From positions 62,001 through 126,000 of the forward strand of contig KB445812.1 in NCBI GenBank assembly GCA_000320605.2: 64,000 bases of DNA, given 5' to 3'. The translations under genes and the position numbers were made by a program. This document shows, one piece after another, positions 62,200 through 64,000 of this stretch. The notes beneath the pieces are model-generated. The model ran no database searches, was not told the origin of the DNA, and saw only the letters and a list, made by a program, of their open reading frames with translations. Position 1 is the first letter of the stretch. Every line of letters begins with the position of its first letter. The DNA is from Gelatoporia subvermispora B. Lineage: Eukaryota; Basidiomycota; Agaricomycetes; Polyporales; Gelatoporiaceae.

Positions 62200-64000
62200 T
62201 TCTCCAGTCAGATACTGGTTCAACATTGCGTTCACGCTGGCTCAAGGCATTGTAAAGGTCAGTAATACACCCAAAAGATTACACGGCGTACCCGTTCCGA
62301 GGTCAACAAGGGTCGAGTGGAGCTAGCCAAATCGTTAGCCATTGGATTGGTAGAAGCGAAATTCTAGGTGAGAGACGACGTTGGGGGTGCTGGTGTTGAC
62401 ACGGTGTGCGTGTCTTTCAAGTACCCAGAGGTTGTGCGAGCGTCATGCCACGCATGCGTCCTGAGACTTAGTCGAATATAGAACTGTCGTTTGCATATTC
62501 CGGATATGAAGAAAGTGCTTTTGAGGGGTGACTGATCGTGGCACTAGGGTGTGGAAATATACCGAGGCCACGGTCGAGCTGCTACAGCAACGACGTTCAA
62601 AGGCAGTTTGCCAGTAAATCGCTGAAAGGGATCTAACAGAAAGGCTTCACAGAAGATCCACACATGTCAACTTCGTAACCCTTCTTGGGTCTCTGCGAGA
62701 AATCACATACCACGGCTCGGTACAGCACGTTCCTTGATACTTCTTCAATGAGATCACAGAAGCGCAAGGACGGTTGAAAAGCCTCACGGGGACGTGAGGC
62801 CATGGGCATCCTGAGAACGAGCGGTTGCTACGAAGACGCTAGGGTCTCGTCAGGTTATCATGCTTATGCCAAAGGCACAGCGGCATCCGAGCGTGTCCTG
62901 CCCGCGTTCCAACTTCCAAGGCTTCCTGTCTGGGCACATGGGGCACACATGCCGCTGGTAAATGGTGCTTGTCCTTTGGAAGTCCTGCAGACGTATTCAG
63001 GGATCAGTCGTATTCACGACAGGGTGATAGTTGGTCAGGAAACATGCACCACTTGAATTTCCTACTTTTTCGGTAATTGCGGCGAATTTGGACGCCTTTA
63101 CGACGCGCGGCAAGCCTCGAAATGCAGCCAGAACATAGCGAAGACGCCCAAATCAACGCGGCGTTCTCCTGAGGTACGCGAGCCCCTTATTGTTTTTGAG
63201 GTCGAAGATTTAGTATTCGAGTGTGAGCATGAGTAAAGTGCACAACTAGTCAGAAAAGTAACAACCCAACTTGAACTTTAACTTGTGAAGGCGCGTTTGC
63301 CCGGAGCGGAGCTTCTCGGTCTCGAACGGGCCGCACGTGCCGCTAGCACAAACCTGTAGCCTGAGTCTGGACCGTGCATGTGCTGTGCTTCGAAATGCTG
63401 TCTTCCCCACACCGGCGGGCGCTCCAAGGCAGAGAGAACCATGCTGGAATCGCACACGTTGCGTCTTCCATGCCTTTCTATGCAATGAGGAGAAACTGCC
63501 GCTCCGGCTCAGTATCGCTCCAACACCGCCTCATCATATATCGCCCCCAGCCGACCGCCAATTTGATCAGCGAATATACCGCGACGACTCGCAAGACAAC
63601 GTACTACGGCTACGGATGTAAGGTCTCTGAGTCAGGTGGGAGGATGCGGTACGACTTTTCACTCAACTACGGCAGACAGGAAGTCGTAAGAGGTTGTAGA
63701 GCCTCCCCTAATTTGGACCTGCATTTAACACATTGTTCTGGACCCGCATAGAACGTGGGGCAAACATGCCTGTACAGCTGTGCAGTTTCAAGCTGAGCGT
63801 GCATAAGCCGTGCAAATATTTGAAAATGACTGCGTCGCGGAAGAAGTCCGTACGATGGCTGCGCGCTGTCAAACCGCGCACTCTGACACATCGTTCGTCG
63901 CGGTCGCAAGACATGGAAGATAGACGACTGTAATGAATTGAAAACACCGGAGTTCATGTCCGGATGTTTAGCTTTCTCATGCTCTCATGCTTGAGCTGGA
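62200..64000. other. Right end of window, no gene supported
   Basis: Short frames on both strands have no family resemblance and no splice partners. A gene crossing the right edge cannot be ruled out. Confidence 0.4.

Noticed and set aside
1..64000. CRISPR arrays, rRNA genes, LTR retrotransposon gag-pol, telomeric repeats
   Set aside because: Looked for on both strands; no regularly spaced direct repeats, rRNA-like blocks, reverse transcriptase motifs or TTAGGG arrays were seen.

Overview
The window reads as nuclear DNA of a filamentous basidiomycete, most likely an Agaricomycete (polypore-type). Genes are broken by many 50-80 nt GT..AG introns with CTRAC/CTGAY branch points. Codons are GC-rich, and the families present (DUF6699, DUF6535, Polo kinase, cohesin SMC1, UGGT and a Helitron with a DUF6570-type N-terminus) fit that group. 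Gene models below were spliced by eye. Where exon phases close exactly I say so.

Layout, left to right. (1) 1-663 (-): 5' part of an unrecognised spliced gene. (2) 2510-5647 (-): Polo-like kinase, 6 exons, 917 codons. (3) 7235-9387 (+): unrecognised acidic protein whose third exon is interrupted by a 466-bp hAT-like element with an 8-bp target duplication. (4) 9.4-12.9 kb: gene-poor, with degraded fragments. (5) 12896-14481 (+): C2H2 zinc-finger protein. (6) 14.5-18.1 kb: gene-poor. (7) 18144-24327 (-): Helitron Rep/helicase gene with two nonsense codons and one frameshift. A spliced gene (24535-25824, +) lies head to head with it, followed by two decayed genes (26475-28475 and 29091-29523, +). 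(8) 29.64-30.5 kb: first copy of a dispersed repeat; its inverted second copy is at 43.79-44.6 kb. (9) 30.6-38.04 kb (+): a 1337-aa low-complexity protein preceded by a leader made of tandemly repeated exon-like modules, one or more hidden in a 626-bp assembly gap (31835-32460). (10) 38310-43256 (-): cohesin SMC1. (11) 44.6-52.5 kb: mostly non-coding, with one clean single-exon DUF6699 gene (48997-49593, -). (12) 52570-58950 (-): UDP-glucose:glycoprotein glucosyltransferase ending in KDEL. (13) 59.98-62.17 kb (-): decayed DUF6535 membrane protein. (14) 62.2-64 kb: nothing supportable.

The conserved housekeeping genes (Polo kinase, SMC1, UGGT) are intact and spread among accessory islands. The islands hold mobile DNA and broken genes. 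Several in-frame stops there (TGA or TAG in place of CGA or CAG) would be explained by C-to-T change. The observations most worth following are the leader array of repeated splice modules, the hAT-like insertion that may act as an intron, the Helitron with its divergent partner gene, and the inverted repeat pair that brackets the 30-44 kb block.
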